Below are positions 24,735 through 32,909 of a stretch of DNA of 40,448 nt, in pieces. The DNA is from JBBQQG01 sp038216175 (lineage in GTDB: Bacteria > Patescibacteriota > Saccharimonadia > Saccharimonadales > OMJO01). The DNA is taken from NCBI GenBank assembly GCA_038216175.1, contig JBBQQG010000009.1, positions 1 through 40,448 on the forward strand, read 5' to 3'. Both the position numbers and the translations under genes were made by a program. Under the pieces are notes generated by a model. The model made no database searches. It was given only the letters and a program-made list of their open reading frames with translations, and was not told where the DNA came from. Position 1 is the first letter of the stretch. Each line of letters starts with the position of its first letter.

Positions 24735-25670
24735 ATGAATCTTCCAAATCCTTTTTTCGTATTAGCTCCAATGGACGATGTTACAGATACCGTATTTCGT
24801 CAAATAATAGCAGAATGTGCACCACCTGATCTTTTTATGACAGAATTTGTTAATGTTGATGGGCTTCAAAGTCCGGGTCGGGACAAACTATTAAAAAAAC
24901 TTTTAATTTCTAAAAAAGATAAACCAATTATTGCCCAATTATGGGGTAAATCGCCGGAAAATTATTATAAAACTGCCCAACAGATCGTTGCTATGGGATT
25001 CGATGGTATAGATATAAATATGGGATGCCCTGAAAAATCTGTAATTAAAAATGGCTGTTGCATTGCACTTATTAATAACAGGGAACTGGCTGGCGATATT
25101 ATTCAGGCGGTTAAAGAAGGAGCTTCTTCGCTGCCCCTATCTGTTAAAACACGGCTTGGACTTAACGATGTAGATTTCAGCTGGCACGAGTATTTGTTAA
25201 ATAAAAAACTTAACATGTTAACTATACATGGACGAACAGCCAAGCAAATGAGCAAAGTCCCGGCCGATTGGGAAGCGATTAATCACATACGGATGCTTCG
25301 TGATAGTATTTCCCCTGCTACATCTATTGTCGGTAACGGTGATGTGTTAACAAGAGACCAAGGTAATATTCTGATAAAGAAATACAATTTAGATGGGATA
25401 ATGATCGGTCGAGGAATTTTTCAAGATCCTTATGTGTTTTCCGACAAAAGTCAGTGGGATAATATAGCTAAAAATAAACGGTTAGATCTCTATTCCCGAC
25501 ATGTGAAGCTTTTTTTGAAAACCTGGACTAAAAATGAAAGACCAATACGTACGCTTAATAAATTCTGTAAGGTTTATATAAATAATTTTGATGGTGCTAA
25601 AGAACTTAGAGAAAAACTTATGAATGCTAATTCCGGCGATGAAATACTGAACCTCTTAAAAGAGGCATAA
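24735..25670 (+). CDS. dus: tRNA-dihydrouridine synthase
   Basis: Reduces specific uridines in tRNA to dihydrouridine, using FMN and NADPH, in the cytoplasm. The TIM-barrel starts with VLAPMDDVTDTVFRQ. DINMGCPEKSV holds the conserved catalytic Cys of the GCP motif. SVKTRLG, TIHGRTAKQM and GDGV-type phosphate loops (VGNGDVLT, GIMIGRGIFQDP) bind FMN. Length (311 aa) is normal. Which Dus class (site) it belongs to cannot be judged. It ends a run that begins at 23525; tRNA-Met follows on the opposite strand. Confidence 0.92.
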   Translation: MNLPNPFFVLAPMDDVTDTVFRQIIAECAPPDLFMTEFVNVDGLQSPGRDKLLKKLLISKKDKPIIAQLWGKSPENYYKTAQQIVAMGFDGIDINMGCPEKSVIKNGCCIALINNRELAGDIIQAVKEGASSLPLSVKTRLGLNDVDFSWHEYLLNKKLNMLTIHGRTAKQMSKVPADWEAINHIRMLRDSISPATSIVGNGDVLTRDQGNILIKKYNLDGIMIGRGIFQDPYVFSDKSQWDNIAKNKRLDLYSRHVKLFLKTWTKNERPIRTLNKFCKVYINNFDGAKELREKLMNANSGDEILNLLKEA

Positions 25671-25757
25671 TATTAAAACAATTAGATCGATACGCTAGAT
25701 TAACAATTTCTAGACCAACTGAATTTAAGAAAATACAAATTACTTATATGTCTAAAA

Positions 25758-25833
25758 TGGTGGGGGTGGAAAGAATTGAACTTTCGACCAATCGGTTATG
25801 AGCCGACTGCTCTAACCACTGAGCTACACCCCC
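25758..25833 (-). tRNA. tRNA-Met (anticodon CAT)
   Basis: The minus strand folds as a 76-nt tRNA with acceptor GGGGGTG/CACCCCC, D arm with AGCTCAGTGGTTAGAGC, anticodon stem TCGGC/... with loop CTCATAA (anticodon CAT), variable loop and T arm GTTCAATTC. Discriminator A and CCA are encoded. The loop and the GGGGGTG acceptor suit elongator tRNA-Met. A lysidine-modified tRNA-Ile(CAT) is an alternative. Confidence 0.92.
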
Positions 25834-25931
25834 GTCGATTGTTTTAGGATTATTAGTCTTACGTTGGCATTAAAGTTAACCTAATAATCCGCTAACAGAG
25901 AAGAGTATATCAGATTTATAGGGCTAGGTTG

Positions 25932-25937
25932 TATAAT
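25932..25937 (+). promoter_or_regulatory. Perfect -10 box upstream of the FtsB-like gene
   Basis: TATAAT lies 9 nt before the ATG at 25947, so the leader would be about 3 nt. AGGGAG overlaps the gap but is too close to the likely transcription start to serve as a normal ribosome site. Confidence 0.5.
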
Positions 25938-25946
25938 TAGGGAGCA

Positions 25947-26402
25947 ATGATTGAAAAAATAAAAAAGCTAATTACTTCGCCTTATGTTAAACAGTTCCGC
26001 GACATAAGATTTATTGGCTTTTGCGTATTCGGTGTACTTGTTCTAATAGTAAGCTGGAGTAGTATTGGGGTGATTGAAACCAATTACCAATTGCAAAGAA
26101 ATATTTCTAAAATTGATCAGCAAAATGCAGTGTTCGGATTGGTAAATAACAATTTGAAACTAAAAAATGAGTACTTTAATACCGATCAATATCTAGAGCT
26201 TCAGGCACGCCAGCAATTCGGTAAAGCAGCACCTGGAGAAAAATTAATCTTAGTACCAAAAAGCGTTGCATTTTCACATACAGTCGATTTGTCTTCTGAC
26301 AGTAAGATTAACGGATCAAACCAAGTTATTAAAAAACCATTCTACCAGACTAATTTCGAAGCATGGATAGATTTCTTTCTGCATCGTACTTCAACCGAAT
26401 AA
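25947..26402 (+). CDS. FtsB/DivIC-family cell-division protein
   Basis: Bitopic division protein: basic cytoplasmic start (KIKKLITSPYVKQFRD), one membrane helix (about residues 22-42), then a short coiled coil (QLQRNISKIDQQN to LKLKNEY) and the DivIC/FtsB-type motif ARQQFGKAAPGEKLILVPK. FtsB/DivIC holds FtsL and FtsQ/DivIB together in the septal complex. The C-terminal ~40 residues beyond that motif are unusual and hydrophilic except for a short aromatic patch. It lies divergent from tRNA-Met and convergent with the HD gene. Confidence 0.85.
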   Translation: MIEKIKKLITSPYVKQFRDIRFIGFCVFGVLVLIVSWSSIGVIETNYQLQRNISKIDQQNAVFGLVNNNLKLKNEYFNTDQYLELQARQQFGKAAPGEKLILVPKSVAFSHTVDLSSDSKINGSNQVIKKPFYQTNFEAWIDFFLHRTSTE

Positions 26403-26404
26403 TA

Positions 26405-27013
26405 CTATTTCTTATAAAAGTGGTTGGGGTCTTTATCGAATCTAATTCTTAATTCGTCGTAGTATGTTCCAATAGCAGGATATAAGTGGGCTTTAAGTTT
26501 ATGGGATGCAAGCTGAGCCTGGTATCGCTGCTTTGTAATCTTATTTATTTTGTAATAATAGCCATTGTCTTCTACGATACATAGAATATTTAAGAACTTG
26601 TCTAGTGCATATACAAACCTTGCTTCATTAGTATTAAGTTTTTGGTAATCCTCTATATAACGAATCATTTTAAGGAATTTCGGAAACTCTGACTTTAATT
26701 TTTCTAGCGCTTTAGTTTCTCGATCTTTTTTAGAAACAAGTATTTTATCGTTTGCCCATACTGAAGTATCACCAGCGTAGACTTCTACTAAATCATGAAT
26801 AGTAGCGTAAATACAAATTAGTCCTAGATCTAGTTTTATATCGATTTCTGGGGCTAGACTGATAGCCATTAGACTCAGAGACCAAGAATGTTCTGCGTCA
26901 TTATCTGACCTGTGATTCGGCAGGGGCAAAGTTGTATCTCTTTCAATTTCATGGAAAGGAATTATTACTTCATGAAATAATTTTTTAATATCGCCGAGAC
27001 TTGGTCTGCTCAT
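26405..27013 (-). CDS. HD-domain phosphohydrolase, YfbR-like
   Basis: HD-domain metal-binding residues are visible as His34 (NHRSDN), Glu41-His42 (AEHSW), His73-Asp74 (IHDLVEVYAGDT) and Asp82. This order matches the HD_3/YfbR group, which includes 5'-deoxynucleotidases that dephosphorylate dNMPs. Length (202 aa) fits. A role in nucleotide salvage is inferred. It overlaps the upstream DUF2127 gene by 4 bp (ATGA), so the two are translationally coupled. Confidence 0.8.
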   Translation of the reverse strand: MSRPSLGDIKKLFHEVIIPFHEIERDTTLPLPNHRSDNDAEHSWSLSLMAISLAPEIDIKLDLGLICIYATIHDLVEVYAGDTSVWANDKILVSKKDRETKALEKLKSEFPKFLKMIRYIEDYQKLNTNEARFVYALDKFLNILCIVEDNGYYYKINKITKQRYQAQLASHKLKAHLYPAIGTYYDELRIRFDKDPNHFYKK

Positions 27014-27516
27014 TTGCCAGAATCTGAAATATTAAACTTAGTCAGATGTTTCCTATATTCCAAATAAGTCAGCCAGATAACAAAAACATCAAAAATTGTA
27101 AGTAGTGTTAAGCCAATTGAAAATTTGGTACTAATTTTATACAACTGATAAATAATAAATAAGCTAAGAACGATAATCATTGCAGGGTAGGCCCACAATT
27201 TTTGTTTGAGTATTGCAATTATCACTATGATCTTTACGATTCCATGAGATAGAAGGTAAAATCCAGCGAAGTATTTTCCGGCATGTGTTAAATCATGTCC
27301 GAATTTTAGTATATGGTTTGAAATAAAATCATGAGGATCTTTATTTAATTCGTGTTCTGTCAGTAGTGTGGTGACGCGGTTAATATTTTTGGGAGATATT
27401 GTAAGTACTAATATGCCGCCGATAATCTCGAGCAGCGAGTCGGCCGCTTTCAACATCAAAGTAATAAAAAAAGTTTTATCAAGTTGAGTTACTTTATTGG
27501 ATTTATGTAGACTCAC
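27010..27516 (-). CDS. DUF2127 membrane protein
   Basis: Four hydrophobic helices in 168 aa. ADSLLEIIGGILVLTI near the start, KYFAGFYLLSHGIVKI in the middle and the C-terminal LTYLEYRKH match the DUF2127 family, which has no settled function. The start is GTG. An extended -10 box TGATATTAT ends 6 nt before it, so the transcript is probably leaderless. It is coupled to the HD-domain gene downstream by an ATGA overlap. Confidence 0.8.
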   Translation of the reverse strand: MSLHKSNKVTQLDKTFFITLMLKAADSLLEIIGGILVLTISPKNINRVTTLLTEHELNKDPHDFISNHILKFGHDLTHAGKYFAGFYLLSHGIVKIIVIIAILKQKLWAYPAMIIVLSLFIIYQLYKISTKFSIGLTLLTIFDVFVIWLTYLEYRKHLTKFNISDSGK

Positions 27517-27522
27517 TGGATA

Positions 27523-27531
27523 ATAATATCA
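27523..27531 (-). promoter_or_regulatory. Extended -10, leaderless GTG start at 27516
   Basis: On the minus strand TGATATTAT lies 6 nt before the GTG start. No -35 with good fit was found, as is common for extended -10 promoters. Confidence 0.5.
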
Positions 27532-27608
27532 GCGATGAAGTTATATTTATACAATTGAAATACAAACAAGATTAAGCTGACAAATTTAATAAATGTTATA
27601 TTTCTTAT

Positions 27609-28196
27609 GTGTCAGTTTACAAAAAACAATTCCACTTTATATATCTAATTTTTATATTAATTGTTGCTGGACTTATTTTTTATAGTTTTTTAAAAAACAA
27701 CTCGAATAAAATCATTAGTCTAGAATCAAATTCCATAAAAGATGTAAAATCCCAGCCTGTGCAAGTTAGCGAATCGACTAGTGCTAAATGTCACGAAGTA
27801 AATAATGAATTACCTGATCCGGTTTGTACACCCGGGTTAGCCGATACAAATGTGACTCAGGATAATATTAGCAAAACTATTTGTGTATCAGGATATACAA
27901 AAACAGTGCGACCTTCTGCTAGCGTAACAGCGCCTGAAAAACTTCAAAGTATTCAAGAATATGGATACTCTGATACTAATCCGTCAGATTACGAGTATGA
28001 TCACTTAATAAGTTTGGAACTTGGAGGAGCTGCTAACGATGTAAAAAACCTTTGGGCCGAGCCAGCACCAAGCCCTAACCCAAAAGATAAAATAGAAAAT
28101 AAGCTACACAGTCTAGTATGCAATGGCACGATTAGTCTAGATGATGCACAAAAACGAATTAGCACTAACTGGGTTACGGCATTAAATGGATATTAA
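27609..28196 (+). CDS. Exported HNH-like nuclease-family protein
   Basis: One hydrophobic segment (about residues 9-28) directs export. The following domain matches a protein type that I recall from many Actinobacteria: DPVCTPG (Cys73), TICVSGYTKTVRP (Cys91), then YEYDHLISLELGG with Asp131-His132, NLWAEP at 147-152, KDKIENKLHSLVCNG (Cys171) and a C-terminal STNW. The DH...N...H pattern resembles an HNH (beta-beta-alpha metal) active site, so it may cut nucleic acid outside the cell, but nuclease activity is inferred. The start is GTG; an ATG is not available nearby in frame. A terminator follows the stop. Confidence 0.72.
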   Translation: MSVYKKQFHFIYLIFILIVAGLIFYSFLKNNSNKIISLESNSIKDVKSQPVQVSESTSAKCHEVNNELPDPVCTPGLADTNVTQDNISKTICVSGYTKTVRPSASVTAPEKLQSIQEYGYSDTNPSDYEYDHLISLELGGAANDVKNLWAEPAPSPNPKDKIENKLHSLVCNGTISLDDAQKRISTNWVTALNGY

Positions 28197-28228
28197 AAAT
28201 AGCCAAGCTTAACATAACTTGGCTATTT
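28197..28228 (+). terminator. Bidirectional terminator between the HNH-like and DUF5670 genes
   Basis: AAATAGCCAAG and CTTGGCTATTT form a perfect 11-bp stem with a 10-nt loop. On the minus strand it is followed by T5AAT, on the plus strand by AATTAAT. Confidence 0.75.
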
Positions 28229-28258
28229 AATTAATCAGGAATGATTACTAGTTTAGTT

Positions 28259-28411
28259 TTATACTCTGCTTCTTCTTTTAATTAGTACATCATAGATAAA
28301 CACAATTAGTGCCACTACTAAAATTAAGTGTATTAGAGGTGCACTTATGTGAAATGCGATTAAACCGAGTAGCCATAATATTCCCAGAACTATTGCGATG
28401 ATTAGTAGCAT
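28259..28411 (-). CDS. Lmo0937/DUF5670-type small membrane protein, 50 aa
   Basis: A 50-residue ORF (MLLIIAIVLGILWLLGLIAF..., ending KRRSRV) with two hydrophobic segments and a basic tail. The opening 'LLxIAxxLxxLWLLGL' and the HLILVVALIV second helix match the short Lmo0937 (DUF5670) proteins, of unknown function. The Shine-Dalgarno site is a perfect AGGAGG 4 nt before the ATG. It lies 50 bp downstream of the membrane protein gene on the same strand, and may share its transcript. Confidence 0.75.
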   Translation of the reverse strand: MLLIIAIVLGILWLLGLIAFHISAPLIHLILVVALIVFIYDVLIKRRSRV

Positions 28412-28461
28412 ACTTCCTCCTATGTATTTATTAAGTAAGAAAACGAGAACCGACTTAAATC

Positions 28462-29010
28462 CTAGGGTGGTGTTTTATTAAAGATAAAGTTCCGTTTACT
28501 TAACTTATTAGTAACCATGTTTAAACTATCAAAATCATATTTCGTACTTTTCAATGTAGATGCAATTATCGGACTAGCAAACATTTGATTCCTTAAGGAA
28601 TATACGTTTGAGTAAATCGAGCCAAATATCGTCTTTCTTAGGTGGTATTTCTTATAAGGCAACTCAGCGCTAAGAACAACTGCTAAAATTCCACCTTCTA
28701 TTAGATACAATGAATCACCAATTAATAAGAAATTATTGATATGACCAAATAGATTTGGGGAAATTAAGCTGGCGATTCCTAGGGACAAGATTCCAAGACC
28801 AGAAGTGCCTAATAAAAATTTTGTAAATGCAATACGTAGCTGAGGTATAAACGCGTAGCTTACTAGAAAAGCTATAATCACTAATCTATAAAAGTCGTAA
28901 GATCTACTCAGATTAATTAACATTTGAACGTAATATGAATGACTTGATAATCCGTATTTAGACAGGCTAAACAAACTGATACTATAAATTATTACACCGA
29001 ATCTTTTCAC
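28462..29010 (-). CDS. Membrane protein of unknown family
   Basis: Five or so hydrophobic segments in the first ~125 residues (VIIYSISLFSLSKYG, LVIIAFLVSYAFI, GLGILSLGIASLIS, LYLIEGGILAVVLS), followed by a ~60-residue polar tail (LRKTIFGSIYSN to NKTPP). The start is GTG with GGGAGG 9 nt upstream. I recognise no family. The DUF5670 gene follows 50 bp downstream. Confidence 0.65.
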   Translation of the reverse strand: MKRFGVIIYSISLFSLSKYGLSSHSYYVQMLINLSRSYDFYRLVIIAFLVSYAFIPQLRIAFTKFLLGTSGLGILSLGIASLISPNLFGHINNFLLIGDSLYLIEGGILAVVLSAELPYKKYHLRKTIFGSIYSNVYSLRNQMFASPIIASTLKSTKYDFDSLNMVTNKLSKRNFIFNKTPP

Positions 29011-29174
29011 TTGATTAGCCTCCCTTCTTTTTAGTACAAAACCATTACACTATTAATGCAAATGTATGTCTGTTAAAAATTACACTTAGACTTTCTATAA
29101 CTCTGTAAATGGATAAAGAAATACTAAAACACAAAAATATTTGAGGTTTGAAACATTAATAATAAAAAATTGTT

Positions 29175-29759
29175 TTACTTTACTCGTATGCTGGATGCTA
29201 TTTGATCAAAACCCATTTGGTAATCGTTATTGTCAGAAGAATAAGTATACTCAACTCTTATAACACCTTTGCCGGTATTAATTAAATAATCTGAAATTGT
29301 TGTATCGGTACTATATGAATTAGACTTTGGATACTCTGTTAACGATTTTAGGCTTTTATGGCCATTTATAAATAATGAAATACAAGTATGCTTCTTAACG
29401 TTTTGTACGTTTTCAAGTTGTTGGCAGTCAGTTGCCCCCGACGAATCAACATATATTTTTACTGGAGCACTGGGATCTTGACTGCAGTTTAAACTCGTGT
29501 TTACTGGCACAATGTACTGCTTGTAGGGAGTATTCGAGCGCTTTGCAATTTTCCATGCATCGGGGATAGAGAAGCTAACAAGCGCGTTTACATCACTGAC
29601 GGACTGCGTCGATAAATTCGAAGCAGATGAACTGCTAACTACACTAGTAGAACTCTTTTTTCTACCTAAAAGCCATCCGAAAAGCCCGGCAACTACTACA
29701 AGAACAATTAATATAACTATTATAACTATCGACTTGTTAAATTTATCGTTGCCGTTCAT
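29175..29759 (-). CDS. Membrane-anchored protein with PsbP-like look
   Basis: A basic start and one helix (about residues 8-30, VIIVILIVLVVVAGLFGWLLG) anchor it. A Ser-rich linker leads to a ~140-residue exported domain with VSFSIPDAWKIAK, three cysteines, ending in IRVEYTYSS and FDQIASSIRVK. The FxxPxxW start and the 'IxSSIRV' end recall PsbP/MOG1-type domains in small exported proteins; the protein at 39064 shows the same plan. The function is unknown. It starts 5 bp after the LRR gene stop, so it is cotranscribed. Confidence 0.65.
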   Translation of the reverse strand: MNGNDKFNKSIVIIVILIVLVVVAGLFGWLLGRKKSSTSVVSSSSASNLSTQSVSDVNALVSFSIPDAWKIAKRSNTPYKQYIVPVNTSLNCSQDPSAPVKIYVDSSGATDCQQLENVQNVKKHTCISLFINGHKSLKSLTEYPKSNSYSTDTTISDYLINTGKGVIRVEYTYSSDNNDYQMGFDQIASSIRVK

Positions 29760-29764
29760 AGAAA

Positions 29765-30265
29765 TTATGACTTTATTTGTGTATTAGTTAGTTTGGCTCG
29801 CAACTGGTCGATATCGCTGGGCGATGATTTATAGCTACCTAGATTAAGAGATTGTAGGCCGGTAAGATTTGCAAGTTCAGACGGTAAACTAGTTAATCTA
29901 TTGTTGGAAAAGTCTGCCGACTTAAGTTTTTTTAATTGACCGATTTCAGGAGGTAAGCTTACTAATCTGTTGTTTTCAATATTTAAGACTTCTAAATTTA
30001 TTAATTTCCCGATTGATGCAGGCAGTGTTGTCAATTGATTATTAGACAAATTTAGTGATGTAATATCAGTCTGGGAAGTTATCGAATCTGAAAGAGTACT
30101 TAGTTGTTGACCACTCAAATCTAATGATTTACTGCCGTTTTTCGTTAAGACGGAACCATTGTTATTTGAATTCATATTCGTTGAATGATGGTTAGCAATG
30201 TAGCCACCAACGAACACCGCAGCAAGAACAGCGACAACCAAAAAAAATAAGTAACTTTTTCTCAT
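29765..30265 (-). CDS. Anchored leucine-rich-repeat protein
   Basis: A hydrophobic segment (about residues 4-22, YLFFLVVAVLAAVFVGGYIA) acts as anchor or signal. After a Ser/Asn linker, about four ~23-residue leucine-rich repeats follow, e.g. LDLSGQQLSTLSDSI, LNLSNNQLTTLPASIGKL, LNIENNRLVSLPPEIGQL, ADFSNNRLTSLPSELANL. LRRs of the LPxxIxxL type bind proteins, so this is probably an adhesion or contact protein at the surface. The ATG at 30265 is used; an upstream TTG is less likely. It is coupled by position to the gene at 29175. Confidence 0.8.
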   Translation of the reverse strand: MRKSYLFFLVVAVLAAVFVGGYIANHHSTNMNSNNNGSVLTKNGSKSLDLSGQQLSTLSDSITSQTDITSLNLSNNQLTTLPASIGKLINLEVLNIENNRLVSLPPEIGQLKKLKSADFSNNRLTSLPSELANLTGLQSLNLGSYKSSPSDIDQLRAKLTNTQIKS

Positions 30266-30343
30266 ATTCAAAACTAAGTTTAATATTTTACAACTAAGGT
30301 GTATGTGATATTTCCGATGTAGTTTAGAAAAATGAAAATGAAT

Positions 30344-31756
30344 TTAAGTGTATTTGTTAATCATGTCTAAGTTGAACGGTTTTATTGTCAATTTATTCAT
30401 GTTTTTTGATAAATAAGACCGGAGTATTCGATAAGTATCTTGGTCAAATCTGCGGTCTATCTGTTTAAAATCGGGTTCTCCTTGATCAATATTATTAAGA
30501 TACCCTAGCACAATCCATTTATCTACAACTACGTGATTGCCATTGTCATCACCTATCGCGACCGCTGTTTTATAGGGCCAGTTTTCAATCTTTAGCTTAG
30601 CCAGAGCTGTTTCCATTCTTATATTGTGTACTTTTACCGTTTCTTTACCGACACACGCACCACTACATTTGCCAAGTTGATATAAAAAACACGAACTATT
30701 TGTTTTTTCCAACCCCAATAGTTTAGGACATATTTGGTAAATTCTTCTCAGATTTTCGAGAGCTAATTTTGCTTTTATTTTAGAATTAAACATACCATAT
30801 ATATTACTTAGGTTAATTTCTTTAGATAAATCTTTATCAGCAATTGTAATGTTAGCGTAGCCACTATCGTTATATTGTTTGATTAACACGAAATGACTGC
30901 TAACTCGACGTAATTTTTGATTATAAATTGGTAACTCCTGTTTTATCATTTGCGATTCAAGTAGCAGTGCTTCGAGCTCGTTATTTGTTTCTATTGTACG
31001 AATATTATGTGTGTTTTTAGATATTTTCATTTCTTTATTTATGTTTTTATCCTGATTAAAATGAGAAAGTACTCTAGAACGTAGAGCAACACTTTTACCT
31101 ACGTAAATAGGTAGACCATCTTCATCTTCGAAAACATAGACTCCTGGTTTATTGGTGAGATCTTTTATTTTTGATTCATTTAAATTAGGTGGTAAAGTTT
31201 GACTTTTCAGCTGCGTATTTACTGCTGCTTCAAATTTATCATGCCCTTTTTCCTGATATGCTATCTCACTGAATGTTTTAATAGCCATAGCATCATCAAA
31301 TGCCCGATGCCGGGCCTTGGTCTTGATATTATGCCGGCTAATTATTTTTTCCAAACTGTGCCCTTTATTTTCCGGATATAGTGCTCGTGAAAGTCTGACT
31401 GTGCAACAAAGCTTAGGGTTAAATTCATATCCGGACTCATGCATCTGGCGCTTAATATAGGAGTAGTCGAACCGAACATTATGGGCTATAAACATTGCGT
31501 TTTTTAAAATTTTATCCAAACTGTATGCTATATCCTCAAAATATGGTGCATCTTCTAAATCATTATTTTTTATTCCAGTGATATTTGTAATCCACTGCGG
31601 AATATTTGTTCTTGGTTTTACTAAACTTTTATACTCTTCAACAATCTTTTCATTTTCAACTCGAATAACTGCAATTTCAATTATCTGACTTCGTCTAATA
31701 TCACTACCTGAAGTTTCGATATCAACAAAAACTACCGGCTGGCTGAACATACCCAT
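30344..31756 (-). CDS. DnaQ-type exonuclease fused to a GIY-YIG/UvrC-like module
   Basis: Residues 1-170 are a DEDDh 3'-5' exonuclease of the PolIII epsilon type: Asp12-Glu14 in VDIETSG, Asp97 in AHNVRFDY, His150 and Asp155 in KARHRAFDD. Residues 200-290 form a GIY-YIG nuclease (KPGVYVFE...LPIYVGKSVALRSRV; GVY at 205-207, YVG at 218-220, Arg226). The C-terminal part has the UvrC/Cho-like cysteine motif QLGKCSGACVG. This domain order is known from actinobacterial proteins (Rv2191 type, as I recall). It probably acts in DNA repair. TAAAAT lies 6 nt before the ATG, so the transcript is probably leaderless. Confidence 0.88.
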   Translation of the reverse strand: MGMFSQPVVFVDIETSGSDIRRSQIIEIAVIRVENEKIVEEYKSLVKPRTNIPQWITNITGIKNNDLEDAPYFEDIAYSLDKILKNAMFIAHNVRFDYSYIKRQMHESGYEFNPKLCCTVRLSRALYPENKGHSLEKIISRHNIKTKARHRAFDDAMAIKTFSEIAYQEKGHDKFEAAVNTQLKSQTLPPNLNESKIKDLTNKPGVYVFEDEDGLPIYVGKSVALRSRVLSHFNQDKNINKEMKISKNTHNIRTIETNNELEALLLESQMIKQELPIYNQKLRRVSSHFVLIKQYNDSGYANITIADKDLSKEINLSNIYGMFNSKIKAKLALENLRRIYQICPKLLGLEKTNSSCFLYQLGKCSGACVGKETVKVHNIRMETALAKLKIENWPYKTAVAIGDDNGNHVVVDKWIVLGYLNNIDQGEPDFKQIDRRFDQDTYRILRSYLSKNMNKLTIKPFNLDMINKYT

Positions 31757-31762
31757 TAGTAT

Positions 31763-31791
31763 ATTTTACCTTAAGCTCTTTTTATTGTTTA
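31763..31791 (-). promoter_or_regulatory. Promoter of the exonuclease fusion gene, leaderless
   Basis: Minus strand TAAACA (31786-31791), 17 bp, TAAAAT (31763-31768), ending 6 nt before the ATG at 31756. Confidence 0.5.
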
Positions 31792-31848
31792 TAACAAACT
31801 TAAGAACATTACATATCGTGTTTTTTAGTGATTTAAAAAACGCAGCGT

Positions 31849-32055
31849 TTAAACACTGTTTTTAATAAAACTCTTAACTAAAATTAACCAGGAATCATTA
31901 ATAAGGTTAGAGTCATCGAACAAGTTATTCTTATCCTGATATCTAATCTTATCTGTTGGATAGTCTTTTCGTGAATAATTAAGTGAATTCATGATCGAAA
32001 TCACGGCCCCCTGAGATTGAATGTGATCACTAAATATAACATTTTTTAACTTCAT
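31849..32055 (-). CDS. Small hydrophilic protein, 68 aa, doubtful
   Basis: The ORF begins MKLKNVIFSDH and ends in SFIKNSV; it has no signal, membrane segment or known domain. The ATG at 32055 has GGGG 8 nt upstream and is preferred over the GTG at 32073. It runs divergently from the Crp/Fnr gene. Without relatives it could be a chance ORF. Confidence 0.35.
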   Translation of the reverse strand: MKLKNVIFSDHIQSQGAVISIMNSLNYSRKDYPTDKIRYQDKNNLFDDSNLINDSWLILVKSFIKNSV

Positions 32056-32112
32056 GCTAATCACCCCAATCACCCCGTTAAGTCATCACTCCACTATATA
32101 TTCTATAGAACT

Positions 32113-32118
32113 TATAAT
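32113..32118 (+). promoter_or_regulatory. -10 box of the Crp/Fnr gene
   Basis: A perfect TATAAT lies 40 nt before the GTG at 32159. A 10-bp palindrome TTCTATAGAA (32101-32110) is just upstream, in the -35/-10 spacer, and there is no good -35 box. The palindrome is a possible operator. Confidence 0.4.
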
Positions 32119-32125
32119 AACTCTC

Positions 32126-32141
32126 TGTGTTCTTCATCACA
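32126..32141 (+). promoter_or_regulatory. CRP-like operator near the transcription start of the Crp/Fnr gene
   Basis: TGTGT-TCTTCA-TCACA matches TGTGA-N6-TCACA with one mismatch. It would cover the start of transcription, as in negative autoregulation. Confidence 0.35.
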
Positions 32142-32158
32142 CCATTAATTAAATATTA

Positions 32159-32836
32159 GTGCATACTGAGTCTATGACTAGGATGACAATTAATAGAAAT
32201 GAAACCGAAAGTATTGATGCATTTTTTAATGTAGGCACGGTGCAAATGTTTAATAAAGGAGACGTAATTATTCAGGGTGATGAGAAACCTGAAGGTGTCT
32301 ATTTGTTGCAAACAGGCTACGTTAAAGCATACTCGCTCTCGCAGTTAGGACAGCAAAACTTATTACTAATCCACGGTGCAAATGAAATTTTGCCGTTGCC
32401 ATGGGCTCTTGATGGTCCCCAGAAACTCGGAATATTCTACGAAGCATTGACCGATATTACAGTTTTAAGAACATCCAAAAGTAATCTTAGAGCTGCAATG
32501 GGGGCAAATGCCTGGTTAACAGAACAAATTTTACGACAGTTAGTCAATACTATCACAGTATATGCTAACCGAATTCAAAGTCTTGGTTACCGTTTACCTA
32601 GGGAAAGAGTTATTTCATGTCTTCTTGATTTAGCTAATCGATTTGGTGATAAACAGGATAATATAATTACTATCAAAACGCCGATAACTCACCAGGATAT
32701 CGCCGACTCGATTAATATAACGCGAGAAACTGCCAGCCGAGTGCTGGAACAGTTATTCCAAGAAAAATTATTAAAACAACGAAACCATGATTTTATAATT
32801 ATTGACGAAGAAAAATTAGAAATGGAACTGAACTAG
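32159..32836 (+). CDS. Crp/Fnr-family transcription regulator
   Basis: N-terminal cyclic-nucleotide-binding-like beta barrel (about residues 20-135: FNKGDVIIQGDEKPEGVYLLQTGYVKAYSL) and a C-terminal winged helix-turn-helix, ITHQDIADSINITRETASRVLEQLFQ, which is a good HTH_Crp motif. Cysteines for an Fnr iron-sulfur cluster are lacking (only one Cys), so it is more Crp/CooA-like than Fnr-like. The ligand is unknown. The start is uncertain: GTG at 32159, ATG at 32174 or 32183; none has a clear Shine-Dalgarno site. Its gene is convergent with the aminotransferase gene. Confidence 0.85.
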   Translation: MHTESMTRMTINRNETESIDAFFNVGTVQMFNKGDVIIQGDEKPEGVYLLQTGYVKAYSLSQLGQQNLLLIHGANEILPLPWALDGPQKLGIFYEALTDITVLRTSKSNLRAAMGANAWLTEQILRQLVNTITVYANRIQSLGYRLPRERVISCLLDLANRFGDKQDNIITIKTPITHQDIADSINITRETASRVLEQLFQEKLLKQRNHDFIIIDEEKLEMELN

Positions 32837-32884
32837 TAATTACATTAAAGCTTCAAATTGGACTACAATTTTAACGAATATTTT

Positions 32885-32900
32885 CCTAACGGAAAAACAT
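32885..32900. terminator. Weak hairpin between convergent genes
   Basis: TTTTCC-TAAC-GGAAAA can pair. It lies between the Crp/Fnr gene and the aminotransferase gene and may act as a terminator for both, but it has a weak AT-rich core. Confidence 0.35.
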
Positions 32901-32909
32901 CTTTTAAAA

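Noticed and set aside
31991..32004. FNR-like box ATGAT-CGAA-ATCAC
   Set aside because: It lies within a possible coding region and far from the Crp/Fnr promoter, and the regulator lacks the cluster cysteines of Fnr.
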